Shown here: piece by piece, positions 26,901 to 37,010 of the stretch | Position numbering within the stretch: the first letter of the stretch is position 1 | Layout of the letters: every line of letters begins with the position of its first letter | From: Bagarius yarrelli | Lineage: Eukaryota > Chordata > Actinopteri > Siluriformes > Sisoridae | Direction of reading: 5' to 3' | Assembly (NCBI GenBank): GCA_005784505.1 | Contig: VCAZ01000017.1 | Span: 186,001-250,000 of the forward strand | Length of the DNA: 64,000 nt | The notes under the pieces: model-generated | What the model saw: the letters and a program-made list of their open reading frames with translations, nothing else | What the model was told of the DNA's origin: nothing | Database searches by the model: none | Program-made: the position numbers and the translations under genes

Positions 26901-29900
26901 GAAAAAGACACTGAAAGCTAACACGGCGTTTCTTTATAATATCTCCCGAGGGTACCAATATTGACCAATATTGGTTTGACGAATATTGAATAGCTAGGTT
27001 GGACCATACTTGCAGATAACCGATTTAATTAACCAATAGTGTTCAAAATATATGCTTGTTAAAAAGCACAAAACATAATAGTCCATGTTGAATAGTGAAA
27101 AAAAGTTGTTTTTTTTTACACATAAAATAAATTTTTATTTTAAAATAAAATGGAAAAATTAACAAAACTTTTAAAGCATTTGTTTATTTTAATGTCAGAA
27201 ATGGAATCTTATTCCTAACTTTAAGCATGGCTGAGTTATGTGAATTTGTTAAAGTTGCTGTTTTTAGAAGTCTCCACAAAGGACAGAGTATTAAATAAAT
27301 GTTACCTGTACGTGAATTTTATGTAAATGTATAATATTTGTATAGTCTGACGAATTAATTTGCTTCTTCTTCAGTACACTTGGTTTTTACATAATTACAA
27401 TGTGTAACAATAAAAAGGACTGAAGTCAGATGCACTCTGAGTTCTGTTTTTGTCGGCTGCATGAACGGCATGCAACTTCGCTGGCTAACGAGTGTGACCA
27501 GCTATATGTGCGCTAATGTAAATCTATGGTCACAATCATGACATTAGGCATTTTTGTTAGGGAATGTTTGTTGTTTTGTTATGTAGCTCGAATGACCCTG
27601 TAAGCCATGTTGTCAGGGGCCTCTCGCAAGGCAAAGAGTCCTAGGTGACTGGCCATTCTAAGAGCAGTTCTGAATACCCTTGCAAATAGAAAGAAATCAA
27701 GGACAGTTAAGTTTCCCAGAATGGCGTGACTGGGGCCTCGCTCTGGGGGCTGGCACACAGATGAGCACCTAGTGACTGGGTATTTGCCTGTGGGACCCAG
27801 CCGGACCTAGCCCGGAAGTGTTGTGGGCCAGCCTTTCTGTAGGGCTTTGATGACTACTCTTTACCTGATCAAAACAACAAGATGCAAGCGGCTGAAATAA
27901 GTTTCCTCCGCAGGGTGGCGAAAGTGTAAGAAGCTCTGTCACCTGCAACGAGCTTGGAATAGAGATGCTCCTCCACATCGAAAGGGGCCAGGGTGAGGTG
28001 CCTTGGGCACTTGTTTCGGACATTTCCCTAGGGCCATGTTCTGGGCATGCCTCACTGGGAAGAGGCCCTGGGGAAGAACCAGGACTATGTCTCTTTGCTG
28101 ACCTGGAAACGGCTGGATCGCAAGGGCAGCAGTCTAAGCAGGGATGCCTAGACTTCCCTGCTTAGACTGTTGCCCTGCGAAGGATAAGCGGAAGATGTTT
28201 TAGTCGAGATTCAACATACCTTAACTGTAAGTTACATTCAACCAAGCAACACCTTGATTAGTGGTTTCAGGTGTGTTTGATTAGGGTTGAAGCTAAACTC
28301 TGCAGGACACTGGCCCTCCAGGAGTTTGGACACCTATTGTCTAGATTAAATTCATTATGTATGCTAGCGCTAGCTACTGTTTGGTTCTTGATCAAATTTC
28401 TTTAGTGGCCTTGTGCTGAATGTGTGTGTTTGTGTAACAGATTCGTTCTTTGGATGCCCACCTTTACCCTGAAAAACTGAAGGTGATTGCCCAGCAGGTG
28501 CAGGAGCAGCATGTGCAGACACAGGCTCTGCTTCGTCTCCAACAGCAGGAACAGTTGGAAAGAGAGAGCAATCATGCCCGGAGTACACAGGTATATGTAT
28601 AGTTTTATACACTTTTACATATCTCTTGTTCTTATACACACAAAATGTAGAGTGTAAAACACTGATGTTGTGGCCTCAAATGTATTTTTAGTAGTAAAAA
28701 GTCCTTGTAACAGCTGCCAGAGAAGTTGTAGTAAATAGATATAGTATATAAACAGCAACCAGGTAAAATAGATTTGTATGCTCCATTTGTAAAAAAAAAA
28801 AAAAAAAAAATGTGGTCCAAAATAAATAATAATGCATTACACACATTATCAGGCTCAACAGAATGGATTTTAAAATTATGTCCATCTTCTCCCCTTGCAT
28901 AGGACATTTCTGCTAATACTTAAATATCACATGTAAACTATACATTACAAGGTCTTTATGTAATTACATACTTATGTCATTTTTGACATTCTGTTGTTTG
29001 ACATCTTTACTCTGAAGTAATTTTGTCATTTGTATGTTTTTCTTTAATTGTAGGTATACTCTCCAGCCACGCCATCCGCTTCCATTCATCACACCACTGT
29101 TATTGTTCCTGCCCCAACATTGCCACCTCCTCCGCATCATGTCACAGTGGTAACTATGAGCCATGCCTCTGTTATCAACACAGCATCAACATCACGACAG
29201 AACTTGGACACCATAGTGCAGGTAAATTGAACATAACCTTTGATGCTTTAATAAAAAGCTTTGGCATACTAAAATTAGACTGTCATTTATTCGGCTAATT
29301 TTTTTATTTTTTTAATAATTGTAACATTATTACAATGGTTTGTTTTGTTGCAATTATTTTTATTATGGAAAGTAAAAAAGAATGGAAGCTTGTTTTTGCA
29401 CAGAAAAAATATGATTCTGTCATAAAGTCAGAATAAAGAGAAACTTTCTCATAATAATGAGATCCTTTTTCAAAATAATAACTTGATTTCTCATCATAAT
29501 GATTTAATATTTGATAATATTTAATATTTTAATGAGATACTTTTTTTATTATGACACACCCTATGCCAGGTTCATTAATATTCAAATTATCATTTATGAT
29601 GTATCATTTATGAAATCTGAAGTGGGTCACTTAATACGTGCAGTCTTTATATGTTGTTAATTACCACATATAATTCATTAAAATAGAAATTTAAATTCAT
29701 AAAGTACAAGTTGATTTCAAAATGCATTTTGTGTTTTTAAGTTGAATAAAAAAAAATCCCTGTATTTTATTAATGATTTTTTTTTTAAAAGTCTAAAAAA
29801 AATCTTATTCTTGTGAACCCAGTCTTGTGGGACAAGTGTCTCATCACCCCTGGTATTGACTATTTATGATTAAAAAATGGGCGTGTACAGAGCAGAATAT

Positions 29901-30566
29901 GAGACGTGCACATACTTGCAGATGATCTATGATTTAAAGAAAATGGTCACATGAACACATGATCAGTTTAATTCTTCTTCCTCCAGAGCTGGTGTTTTCT
30001 CAAATTTTTTGCTTGAGGGTAGAGTTTGTTGGTCCCCGTCTGAAATACTGCCCTATTTATTTAAAATCTATGAATCACACGAAGGGGCGCATCAGCACAC
30101 AGAGACTAGCGCATAGTCAGTATAGTAGTATAGGACGAGTCATAATTACATAATTATTTTTTAGTATGAGATGTTAAATCATTATTTTGAGAAACGTCAA
30201 CAATACCAAAAACATCTCATTATTACGAGAAAGTATGTCATCATTACAGAAAAGTATGTAATTGGCACAGGAAAGGATGTAACTATTACAGGAAAGTTTC
30301 TCATTATTGTGACTTACAGAATCATCCTTTTTTCTCAGTTGTGGTGGAAATGGGCTTCCATATTTAAGCCTGAGTTTTGACGGACGCATATTTTGTATTT
30401 TATTACTTAATTTCAGGCTATCCAGCACATTGAGGGCACACAGGAGAAGATTGCTGTGCCTGAGGAAGAGCAGCGGCGGGCAGTCATAGTCACCCCAGGC
30501 CATGTCTTGAATGAGACAGCAGACTCGGACACTGCCTCTGACAATGAAGTTTCTGGGGACTGTTAA
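3651..30566 (+). CDS. TFAP4: TFAP4, transcription factor AP-4 (bHLH-leucine zipper), seven coding exons
   Basis: Nuclear bHLH-zip factor that binds CAGCTG E-boxes as a homodimer and activates or represses growth and differentiation genes. Coding exons: 3651-3739, 6153-6318, 23901-23999, 25596-25766, 28441-28590, 29054-29221 and 30417-30566. They sum to 993 nt, 330 residues, against 338 in human. All introns are GT-AG and the frame is unbroken. The N terminus MEYFMVPAQKVPSLQHF is near-identical to vertebrate AP-4. The basic region and helix-loop-helix span residues about 47-100, with RRIRREIANSNERRRMQ as DNA contact. A first zipper has leucines 99, 106 and 113. A second coiled coil lies at about 150-175. 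Residues 126-129 are the basic patch KRRR. The C terminus is Q-rich, then P/H-rich, then acidic. The start is the only ATG giving the family N terminus. SRL follows on the same strand, as in human. Identification is from family knowledge and is very secure. Confidence 0.97.
3740..6152 (+). other. TFAP4: TFAP4 intron 1
   Basis: It contains the CACGTG at 4027, a GC-richer part at about 4020-4500, and a YY1-like and ZNF143-like motif pair at 4713-4745. No coding exon or clear transposon is seen. Confidence 0.7.
4027..4032. promoter_or_regulatory. CACGTG E-box in TFAP4 intron 1
   Basis: A canonical MYC/MAX-type E-box about 290 bp inside intron 1. In human, MYC is reported to induce AP4 through E-boxes in the first intron. 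The same placement here makes this a plausible conserved site, but one hexamer can occur by chance. Confidence 0.4.
6153..6318 (+). CDS. TFAP4: TFAP4 coding exon 2 (basic region, helix 1, loop)
   Basis: A pyrimidine tract and TTTTCAG precede it and GTGAGT follows. It completes a split Ser codon and encodes residues 30-85. These include the whole basic region, with the E-R-R-R DNA-contact pattern, and the first helix ending GEKLSK. Confidence 0.96.
6349..6790 (-). mobile_element. hAT-like transposon remnant with BED-finger fragment
   Basis: It starts TAGGGGTGTGACGAGAC, close to the inverted copy at 29820-29865. On the minus strand, about 6569-6778 encodes DFSLVEVTIGDARTTLNL followed by HFDLPVEIRKGKR, like the N-terminal part of a ZBED/hAT transposase. 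The right end is not seen. Confidence 0.5.
6800..8600. other. Part of TFAP4 intron 2 with no recognised element
   Basis: AT-rich, no open frame of note and no transposon end that I can place. Confidence 0.35.
8765..9720 (-). mobile_element. RTE-type LINE fragment, antisense
   Basis: The reverse complement matches the element at 1-1475. The segment near 8790-8900 mirrors the part of that copy coding for the RT C terminus (TTTTCTTTGGGAGTG). It extends further 5' into the RT core, up to about 9600. It is full of stops. Open frames on the plus strand here are artefacts of the antisense element. Confidence 0.75.
9832..9832. other. Uncalled base (n)
   Basis: A single n in the sequence, in intronic repeat-rich DNA. 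It affects no exon. Confidence 0.99.
10440..12480 (+). mobile_element. Tc1/mariner-like transposon relic, split by a hAT insertion
   Basis: The 5' part (10440-10951) and 3' part (11974-12480) match the family member at 48315-50041. Shared landmarks are GGCTCTCCAATCTGT-like sequence, the GCCAACTAAAG...AAAAAGGAAGCC block, TTTCAGCAGGACAATGCAAA, and TTTTGAGACCTGTAG. The DDE-domain 3' half is recognisable (CCTATAGAGAACATT) but broken. No intact transposase remains. Confidence 0.7.
10960..11965 (+). mobile_element. hAT-like transposon nested in the Tc1-like relic
   Basis: The ends are inverted: AAGGCTGAGCGATT on the left and AATCGCACAGCCC on the right. Both are flanked by the same 8-mer TAGCATAC (10952-10959 and 11966-11973), the duplication length expected for hAT. 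Inside, about 11536-11650 encodes YYAISDLWLRQTTEPYPSF and VHYISGDFELK, like hAT transposases. It is short and non-autonomous. Confidence 0.75.
12481..12650 (+). mobile_element. Gypsy-type LTR retrotransposon 3' pol fragment
   Basis: It encodes YVGPFKIIRQGNPVTYRLEL, then FHVFLLKPF, the typical end of fish Gypsy integrases. It directly abuts the Tc1-like relic. Only about 170 bp remain and no LTR is seen. Confidence 0.65.
13756..15960 (-). mobile_element. Jockey/L2-type LINE, antisense, degraded
   Basis: On the minus strand, 15325-14753 encodes the RT N-terminal part: NPRKSAGPDNIPGRVLRDCA, then ATIIPVPKKS, MKCFERLVMRHIKT and LQFAYRPNR. Upstream, 15686-15297 matches the linker after the endonuclease. 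The 3' UTR (about 14150-13756) ends with the GGACCCCTTGGTGCTACAC segment shared with the copies at 53475, 57950 and 58749. Stops and frameshifts are frequent, so it is inactive. Confidence 0.8.
16030..16165. repeat. Small fold-back (MITE-like) element
   Basis: GACAACAAAGGCTACGTTCA on the left is mirrored by an inverted copy ending GGTGCCTTTGTTGTC on the right. The unit is about 135 bp and could form one hairpin. The superfamily is not identified. Confidence 0.6.
17005..17245. repeat. Palindromic MITE-like element
   Basis: CACTGTAAGGCTTAGTGCTC at the left and GAGCACTAAGCCTTACAGTG at the right are exact inverted copies. The whole unit is about 240 bp. It resembles fish non-autonomous DNA transposons with long inverted repeats. 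A related end occurs near 17765-17800. Confidence 0.7.
17857..17938. repeat. (TA)n microsatellite
   Basis: An imperfect TA dinucleotide run of about 80 bp within TFAP4 intron 2, interrupted by single bases. Confidence 0.95.
18692..20591. mobile_element. Unassigned 1.9-kb element with long terminal inverted repeats
   Basis: The left end CTGTCCTGTAACACTAG matches the reverse complement of the right end, CTGTACTGTAATACTAG. Inverted similarity continues inward for at least 250 bp: ATATGCAACGTATGTGTTCA on the right mirrors the left near 18770, and CAACACAGGAAAA mirrors near 18885. ATACCCAACAG near 19010 pairs with 20285. The interior has no transposase frame. A 50-bp interior part near 19649-19702 is an inverted match to 25243-25296. 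No clear target duplication is seen, so the superfamily is open. Confidence 0.6.
21600..23510 (-). mobile_element. L1-type LINE, antisense, degraded
   Basis: Read on the minus strand, 23490-22990 is an ORF1-like stretch, including MENRSCRSNLCILNILEGSE and a FISEMLAEGMPEIF-like segment, typical of fish L1 ORF1 proteins. 22320-21640 is the ORF2 endonuclease: LKQNKSDIAMLQETHLS near its start and an RIDMVY-like end. Frames are broken by many stops. The RT part is absent. Confidence 0.7.
23901..23999 (+). CDS. TFAP4: TFAP4 coding exon 3 (helix 2 and first zipper)
   Basis: The acceptor is CTTCTAG and the donor GTGAGT, phase 0 at both ends. It encodes residues 86-118, AAILQQTAEYIF and onward, forming helix 2 and leucine heptads 99, 106 and 113. 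Confidence 0.96.
25071..25352. mobile_element. hAT-like MITE related to 10960-11965
   Basis: It begins TAGGGCTGAATGATTAATC and its first 190 bp match the left part of the element at 10960, including GCTGCAATTAGCTAATCGCA. The right end AATCATTGCATCCCTA is roughly inverted. It carries the 50-bp part shared in inverse with 19649-19702. Confidence 0.65.
25596..25766 (+). CDS. TFAP4: TFAP4 coding exon 4 (basic patch and second coiled coil)
   Basis: The acceptor is AAACAG and the donor GTAAGG, phase 0. It encodes residues 119-175: SSPKRRR, an acidic linker with DEGIGSP, then the helical segment DLRREMIELRQQLEKERSVR, which is highly conserved in AP-4. Confidence 0.96.
26000..26430. repeat. Probable interspersed repeat in TFAP4 intron 4
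   Basis: The CAAGTCACCTCATTATAGCG and GGTCAGTTCTCCTCTGACCA parts look like a common fish interspersed repeat that sits next to LINE tails. The class cannot be fixed by reading. Confidence 0.35.
26430..26880 (-). mobile_element. L2-type LINE RT fragment, antisense
   Basis: On the minus strand it encodes LDDNLLLLNSKKT-like sequence, LDHCLTLDGCSVS, then MTSRLDYCNPLLGGW and ARVLTRTRR. These are hallmark segments of the C-terminal RT region of fish L2 elements. Confidence 0.7.
27590..28182 (+). mobile_element. Degenerate non-LTR retrotransposon 3' end
   Basis: Traces of a LINE C terminus: LLHIERGQGEVPWAL and a CSGHASLGRGPGEEPG segment, which resembles the conserved HLxRMPPGRLPxEVF and GRRPRGRPRTRW region in the wrong frames. 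It ends with GGATAAGCGGAAGATG, a common LINE end in fish. A 21-bp-arm hairpin lies at 28127-28178. Confidence 0.55.
28127..28178. repeat. Near-perfect hairpin at a LINE 3' end
   Basis: GGGCAGCAGTCTAAGCAGGG pairs with CCCTGCTTAGACTGTTGCCC, one mismatch, with a loop of about 10-12 nt. It lies just before the GGATAAGCGG tail of the LINE fragment. Confidence 0.7.
28230..28345. mobile_element. Short hAT-type MITE fragment
   Basis: It carries AAACTCTGCAGGACACTGGC then CTCCAGGAGTTTGGACACC, a sequence widespread in fish as short DNA-transposon remnants. Class from memory of fish repeats. Confidence 0.4.
28441..28590 (+). CDS. TFAP4: TFAP4 coding exon 5 (Q-rich)
   Basis: The acceptor is GTAACAG and the donor GTATAT, phase 0. 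It encodes residues 176-225, with the conserved LYPEKLKVIAQQVQ followed by a glutamine-rich helix. The glutamine tract differs from mammals, as is usual for this part of the protein. Confidence 0.95.
29054..29221 (+). CDS. TFAP4: TFAP4 coding exon 6 (P/H-rich)
   Basis: The acceptor is ATTGTAG and the donor GTAAAT. It encodes residues 226-281, with TVIVPAP, a PPPPHH stretch, and the conserved end STSRQNLDTIVQ. Confidence 0.95.
29820..29870 (-). repeat. hAT-like terminal remnant
   Basis: The reverse complement (CAGGGGTGATGAGAC then AAGACTGGGTTC) matches the terminus at 6349. It lies in TFAP4 intron 6. Confidence 0.45.
30180..30310. repeat. Imperfect short tandem repeat in TFAP4 intron 6
   Basis: Four or five copies of a 20-25-bp unit resembling CATTATTACGAGAAAGTATG. 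Similar inverted sequence occurs near 29430-29500, so the two may be ends of one element. Confidence 0.5.
30417..30566 (+). CDS. TFAP4: TFAP4 last coding exon (acidic tail and stop)
   Basis: The acceptor is ATTTCAG. It encodes residues 282-330, starting AIQHIEGTQEK, then EEEQRRAVIV and a short Asp/Ser-rich tail, ending at TAA 30564-30566. The tail is shorter than in mammals, which explains most of the length difference. Confidence 0.95.
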   Translation, partial: AIQHIEGTQEKIAVPEEEQRRAVIVTPGHVLNETADSDTASDNEVSGDC

Positions 30567-32675
30567 CTGCACCTGTTAAACAGGAAGGTCATTTGGAGGG
30601 CCTACAGACTGTTTCTAACTTCTTTTAATTATCTCATTTCATTTAAGCATACAAACCCATAAAGTAGGAAATCAAAGATTTAATGAACAAGCAAACCTGT
30701 CTTATTACATGCACACTTGGTACACTCATACTTTTATGCAGAGCCCATGATGCATTTATCCTAAATAGGCTTTTAGTTGCCAAAAAAGCATCTTGTTTTC
30801 TGTTTGTTCATGATGTTGAAAGGAATCAGCCTTAATCCACTGTCTCCCACTATGTAATCTCTTATCTACTGCTAAGCTTAAACTGTGTCTGTGGCTTTAT
30901 TTCCAACATTCAGTCTATTTTCATCAAAAGGTTCTTTAACTGGAGAAACTTGTATAACCTGTCTAATCACACAATTGACTACCTGCTAAATCGTTTAATT
31001 ATTTCAAACATCATTTTGAGGTAGGAGGGCTTTAAAGCACCACTGTGAGCTTAATGACATGAGTACAGCAGCAATGCCTCACTGCATGGAGTGCAAAGAT
31101 CCCTATTTATTGCACTTTGTGAAGGGTATTTGGAGGCTGGTGATGAAATGTGCACTTGTCATTCACACTCAGCTGGGCTGGGTTCCCAGTACAATAAACA
31201 CATAGGCAACACTCTCAATCACCACACCAGTCTTCCAGTTCTTTGATGTTTCTAATTCTGGTGTGCTGCTTTTGTCTTTTTATTTTTATTTTTTTGCTGA
31301 AACTGAATAAGCTAACCAGTAGGTGTTTTACATAGATATATATTTGCATTGTGTTCGGTTCTGGTGGCATACATGCTGTGCTGGCATCAGCTGGCTGCCT
31401 GAGGGTCCGTTTCATCAAGAAAGGTAGGCAGCAGCCAGAGCAGGTTTTTTTAAAGCACTCTGCGTAGCCCCCTCAACAGCCATCTGCTTGTGTTGCCAAT
31501 TTTACAAATTTAAATGTCCTTAATGTTGTTTTAGTATATTTTGTCAATTATGCTGTTGGTAGATAAAATTTGTCATTTTTGTATCACTTATACACTTGCT
31601 CTATGCATTCAGTCATTGCTTGCTGGAATATGCTTTTTTTTTTGTCATTTATTTTGTGTTGAAATGTATATGGATGCTTTTGCCTATCTTATCAAAGTTG
31701 TATAAGTTCATTGGCACTCTGAAACATTTAAATGTTTGGAGAAGGAGTAGAAGCAGTTGAAGACAAGATAGCCTATAAGTGTGTTAAAAAGGACGGTGGT
31801 TTGCTAAAGTAAGTGGTTGGAAGCAACAGTCTGAAGTTGATTTCTAGTTCATAATTATTTTATTTCCAAGTTTTGTCCCGTCTGATTTCTCTTTTTATGA
31901 CACTATGGCATAGATACGAATGGTGATTTAAAACATTCCAGAATGTTCTAGTATGAGGTCCATATTCAGTTTTCTGCTGGCTATAATTTGACTAAAACAG
32001 ATTATTCCTGTCTCAATGTTTCAGGGAACTATTTGCTGCTTGGCATTCTGCTTTTCCTTAAAAACTTATCTAATGCTGTGGCTGGTCTTTCTCTGAACCT
32101 TAAATCTGTCAGCCTCTAGTGGTGACTGCTGAGAAGCTGAGCTTCTAAAGAATATAGGCCGGTCAAATAATCGATGGAGTTGAGCTACACACACAGGTGT
32201 GCACACAGTCGAATTGGGTTATAAAGATTTTTTTTTTTTTCCAAGGTTCCACAGAACTAAGCAAAGCCACATAGTGTGTGTCTGAATTTTTTTTCTGGTT
32301 TAAAATACTGTAAAAGACTATCAGAAAAATGTGTTTTTAAGGGTTTAACAAAAAGTGTATAAAAAATTATGAATTAAAAGCACTTACATTTTTTAAATTA
32401 CGCATCTTAAAATTAAAGCTCTTGGTGCTGTGAGTCCAAGCCACACAGCTCTGTTGAACCCTGCTAGACTCTTGTTAGGTCTTTACCTTTGAAGACTCAC
32501 CCTCTTCCTCCGTCTCTCTCTTTAACTGTAACCTCCTTTTTTTGTTGGACACTGATTTTTTTGGTTGTTGAGAAGCTGTCACATTTTGTTCTCGTTTTTT
32601 AAAAGGAAAAAAAAATGGGGTAAAGAGGCATGTGCCTTTGTAAAGACAAATAATAAAGTTTGTACTTTGTTTTTT
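30567..32675 (+). other. TFAP4: TFAP4 3' UTR
   Basis: Non-coding, AT-rich sequence follows the stop without a recognisable transposon. It ends near AATAAA at 32652-32657, with TGTGTGTT just downstream at about 32693. A UTR of about 2.1 kb fits the long UTRs of vertebrate TFAP4. The cleavage site is inferred. Confidence 0.7.
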
Positions 32676-33049
32676 ACAAGTTTACATTGCACTGTGTGTT
32701 ATTTTATCTTAATGTGCTTCAAACGGCTTAAGTAAATTTCAGGCTCAAGTTGTATTAATTGGTATGCAGTAATATTTATGCAGCATTTTCAAGTTTAATC
32801 ACTTCTCTAGCCACCTGAACTTGACGAACAGCTGGAACGTCTTTATGGCAGAGTGGAACACCTGACCCTGGTGATGTGATCATCAACTGGAGTGGGTCAA
32901 AGGGAAGTGTCTGACAGGTTCGGAGTGGAGATGGGGTCTGGATCACTGGCAGCTCAGTTGTGGCATATGTAGCCTAACAGTGAGAGGGGAGGGAAGAAAG
33001 ACAAAAAAGTTAAACAGTTAAGTGACATTGTAATCACAGTGTATGGGGT

Positions 33050-34215
33050 GATTGAGTATTTAATGTAGAGTCCAAGCATGGACTCCGGCAAGACTAACTA
33101 GGACAGCATAACTAAAAGGAGAACCAGAGGGAAACACAGACATGAGGGCTCCCTGATATGTTAAGCAACCAGCTGCTCTCATCATCAACAATATGAGAGT
33201 TGAGAAGACAGCATCTAAACATACCAGATCACCATAATACTCAACATCCATGAGTCCCCCAGATCTGCTCCTTTATCTAAGGTAAATCTATACAAAATGC
33301 TTGACTAAATAAAGCAAAAAAAAGTTTTTAGCATAGACTTGAACACTGTGTCTTATTTACGAACATTCATAGGGAGGCTATTCCATAACTTTGGGGCTCT
33401 GTAAAAAGGCTCTGCCCCCTGCTGTAATTTTCATAATGCGTGGTACTGACAGGCAGCCTGCATCCTTGATCGAAGTAGGCGTGGCGGAACGTAAGACACT
33501 AGCAGTTCACTTAGGTACTGCGGCGTGAGACCATTTAGTGCTTTATAGGTCAGGAGTAATATTTTAAAATCAATGCGGTATTTCACTGGGAGCCAATGCA
33601 GTGTGGATAAGACAGGCGTGATGTGTTCATATCTTTTAGTCTCTTAAAAAGGTTTATTTGTGTACCTAGTTGAACATCCAGACAGTAAAGCGTTACAAAA
33701 ATCCAGCCTGGATGTAATACACATGAACTAATTTTTCTGCATCATTTATTTTCTGCATTATTTATTGACAGATATTTCTTATCTTAGCGATATTTCGATA
33801 GAATGCTATAATATTATCGACATGGGCTTCAAATGAGAGATTGGAGTCTATAATCACACCCAGATCTTTTACTGTTGCACTTGGTGAAACAGAAAGACTG
33901 TCTAGGGTTAAGGTGTGATCAGGAAGCTTACTTTTAGCTACATGCGGTACTAGAACCAGAACATCAGTCTTATCAGGGTTAAGCAAGAGGAAATTGTATA
34001 ACATTCAATCCCTTATTTCCTTCACACATTGCTCAACTTTATTAAACTGGCCTTTCGCATCAGGCTTAGATGAGACGTATAACTGTGTGTCATCAGTGTA
34101 ACAGTAAAAACTGATATCATGCTTGCGAATTATGTTTCCCAGAGGAAGCATGTAAATAGAGTTGTGCTTATCTGTTCTTGTGTTTTTACTGTAGCTCTCT
34201 TTAGAACAACACACA
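33050..34215 (-). mobile_element. L2-type LINE RT C terminus and 3' UTR, antisense
   Basis: On the minus strand, 34214-34005 encodes PLGNIIRKHDISFYCYTDDT (YTDD in place of YADD), and 34004-33762 encodes FLLLNPDKTDVLVL, LTLDSLSVSPSATVKDLGVI and NLSFEAHVDNI. The rest down to 33050 is the 3' part, matching the sense copy at 61520-62820. An internal deletion and stops are present. Confidence 0.85.
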
Positions 34216-34979
34216 CTCCTGAAAATGTGCGTTAGGCAGTCTTCTTTATGCCATAAGAACTGTATTTATAAATGAACCTTGGACAAACAAGCCAGAAAAT
34301 TATACAGTACTTAAAATAAACAAAAACTTCCGTGCTCAATACATTTACCAAGTTAACGAAATAACTTGTTGGCTGCTTGTCATGAAAAGAAGTTCTTGGC
34401 TTTATGAAATTCCCTTTTTATGTCCTTTTGATTTGCAACAGCGCTGACTTTAAACTTACTTATTTTAACTTTGCAGAGCCTCGTGATGCGCCCGTTCATC
34501 ATCATTTGGGGGGAACAAATAACCTTGTCATTTCCACTAAAATAATGTATTTTCGCGTTTTAAAGAACCTTAATCAATTTATGTTTTTATGTTAAATTAA
34601 TAATACATGTATAATTAATTGAATTAAAAAGAAATATCATAAAAAGAAATTATGTATAAAACAAATACATACAACATCTGCTTAACAACACTTAATTATA
34701 TTATAATTGTGACTCACTAATATAGCTTAGTGACATCCCTATGACTTTCTTGATGCAGTTTCCTTCAATATCCTGAGTAGGTTTTTAACTGAATTGACAA
34801 TATTTTATGAATAACTTAGTTGACAGCATGACTTAAGGCAAAGTTGCTCATTATGTAGAGATCTATAAAATGACATCTCTTGTGACTGTGAAATACCACG
34901 TGATTACAGAGCCATAAAACTTGTGACTGTAAAAAATTCTTTCAGACTTTTAGGACTATGAGTTAAATATGCCAACCAA

Positions 34980-35345
34980 GTTTTGTTCCAGTCAAACGCC
35001 AAAAAACTTGTCTAATAGGTGCTCAATATTTTTGGTCAATGGCTGATTGATCGGACAAACGGATTTGTAGTTATAGAGATTTAATGGTTTTTCAATCCTA
35101 CAGCGCCACCAAATGGCACAACTGCATATATATATATATTTTAATTTGTCCAAAGATTTAGCTCTTACACGTGTACCGAGTTTGGTAAATATATCTTTCT
35201 CATTCAGTTCAAAAGTTACAGCCGTTTTAGTCAAATTGCTATTTCACCCCACCTATTTCGGACATTTTGTCATTCCTAGGCTACGGAGAGTCAAAATTGT
35301 AATTTTTTGGATAATAATTGTTAATCACTTTCCAGATAATATATC
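34980..35345. repeat. Probable interspersed repeat
   Basis: CAGCGCCACCAAATGGCAC and CGTGTACCGAGTTTGGTAAA are reminiscent of a widespread fish repeat. A short (AT)n lies at 35125-35143. Class not determined. Confidence 0.3.
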
Positions 35346-36429
35346 TGCACTGGTTTGTTAAGCAGGTATGAGCAGGCAAAAACATTTTTTTAAGTATACA
35401 ACAACAGGTTTAAAATGTCTGAAATGTTTGTTTTTGGAACTGTAGCTGTAGCGCCTCCCAAGAGATTGGGTGGCTCTTTGTATCTGAGTAGCTGTTAAGA
35501 CTACTTTCTGGTCCTTTCTATTTTGGCTGCATAATTGGTTTTAAAGGGAAAAAATATAATTTTAAAAATCTTTAAAATTACAATAGATTTTCAGCATAAT
35601 GTGCCTGAACCTCTTAATAAAACAAACTAAACATTTATTCACTGTTGTTTGTGTGACTGATCATTTTTATAATTTTCTCTTGAATATGGAAGATTCTATA
35701 TTTCTCAAAACTGGTAATATATCTCTAAATAGTCTTATATTTTTGTCATTGACTGCATCATTTATACTGAATGAGTATGAATTGTGGTGTTGCGGTGGCA
35801 AATTAAAAACACATGAAGGTTGCAGAACACATAAGCTCTCTGAGCGGCTATAAATTAAACTTACTTTCTTGCCCTGATATGTATCTAAACTACATGTGTG
35901 TGTAGAGAATGATAAAATTTAAGCATGTGCACACAGACATCAAAGGGGGCTTAAGCACCTTCCCTTTTTGTTCCTTGATAGAAAGTGCCCTTTTTGGGTG
36001 GTTTACGTATTTTCAATAAATCAATATATGTGTACATGTGCGTGTGTGTGTTTCTGTTTGTACACAGAAAATCAAAAAAAGGTTGTGTCGGACAATAGAC
36101 AGAACTGCAAAAGTTAAGCCCTCCCTCTTGAGTGGTGATGAAAAAATAAATAAATATAGGAATTGTCCTTTTTTTTTTACCTGAGCCCTGCCTCTTAAAA
36201 TGTCTTACCGCATGCCTGATATTATGAAACATAATAAGTGAATAATATGCTAGCAGCTGATTTATTTAGGCTACTCTCTAATCTCATAATCAAAAATATA
36301 TAAATGGTACACTGAAATGTTATTCAGATGGAAATTTTTATTTTAAAGACACACAAAAAATTAATTATTTGAATGTGACATTGTGTTTTTGTTTAAAAAA
36401 TAAACAAAAACCTTAAGTATATTGCTTGC

Positions 36430-37010
36430 TTAAGTATTTAACCCACACATATTAATACTTGGTCAAGCCACCAGCCTGTTTTAAGTCCTTTGGGATACAT
36501 ATGCACCAGCGTGGCACCTATTGACTGATTTTGGCCCAGTCCTCTTGGCAGATTTTCCATAGGTTGTTTGTTTGGTTGGATTATGTAATTATCAAATGTA
36601 GCTTTTTGTTTCTGAGCCACTCCAGTAATGTTTTGGGCTAGTGCCTGGGATCATAGTACTGCTGAAAAGTATTCACCCGTCAATTCCTTACGAGTATTTT
36701 TTTATCAGACTGAAGCAGCTTCTTTTATAATATTAAACTATATTTTGCTCTTTCTACGCTTTATTTAATTCTACCAAGATGCTCAGTTCTTGCTGAATTT
36801 TTAATCTCACCATCTCTTCAACACGATGCTGCCACAACCATTCTTCAATAAAGAGATGGTTTACCTTGAGGCATAAGATGTGTTAGGTTTAAGACACATA
36901 CGACTGAAAAGGTGTTTGTTTCATCTGACCATAAAACTTTCTCCCAAATCACAGCTGGGCCACTGTTTTCTGGCAACATTTAGATGTGCTTTTAAATGGT
37001 ATTTTTTTGC
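36430..37010 (-). repeat. Degenerate DNA-transposon-like repeat
   Basis: The stretch from ACTTGGTCAAGCCACC to TTCATCTGACCATAAAAC looks like an antisense copy of a fish DNA transposon end. No intact frame. Confidence 0.35.

Noticed and set aside
30174..30572. 132-codon minus-strand frame over the last TFAP4 exon
   Set aside because: A shadow of the real exon on the + strand.
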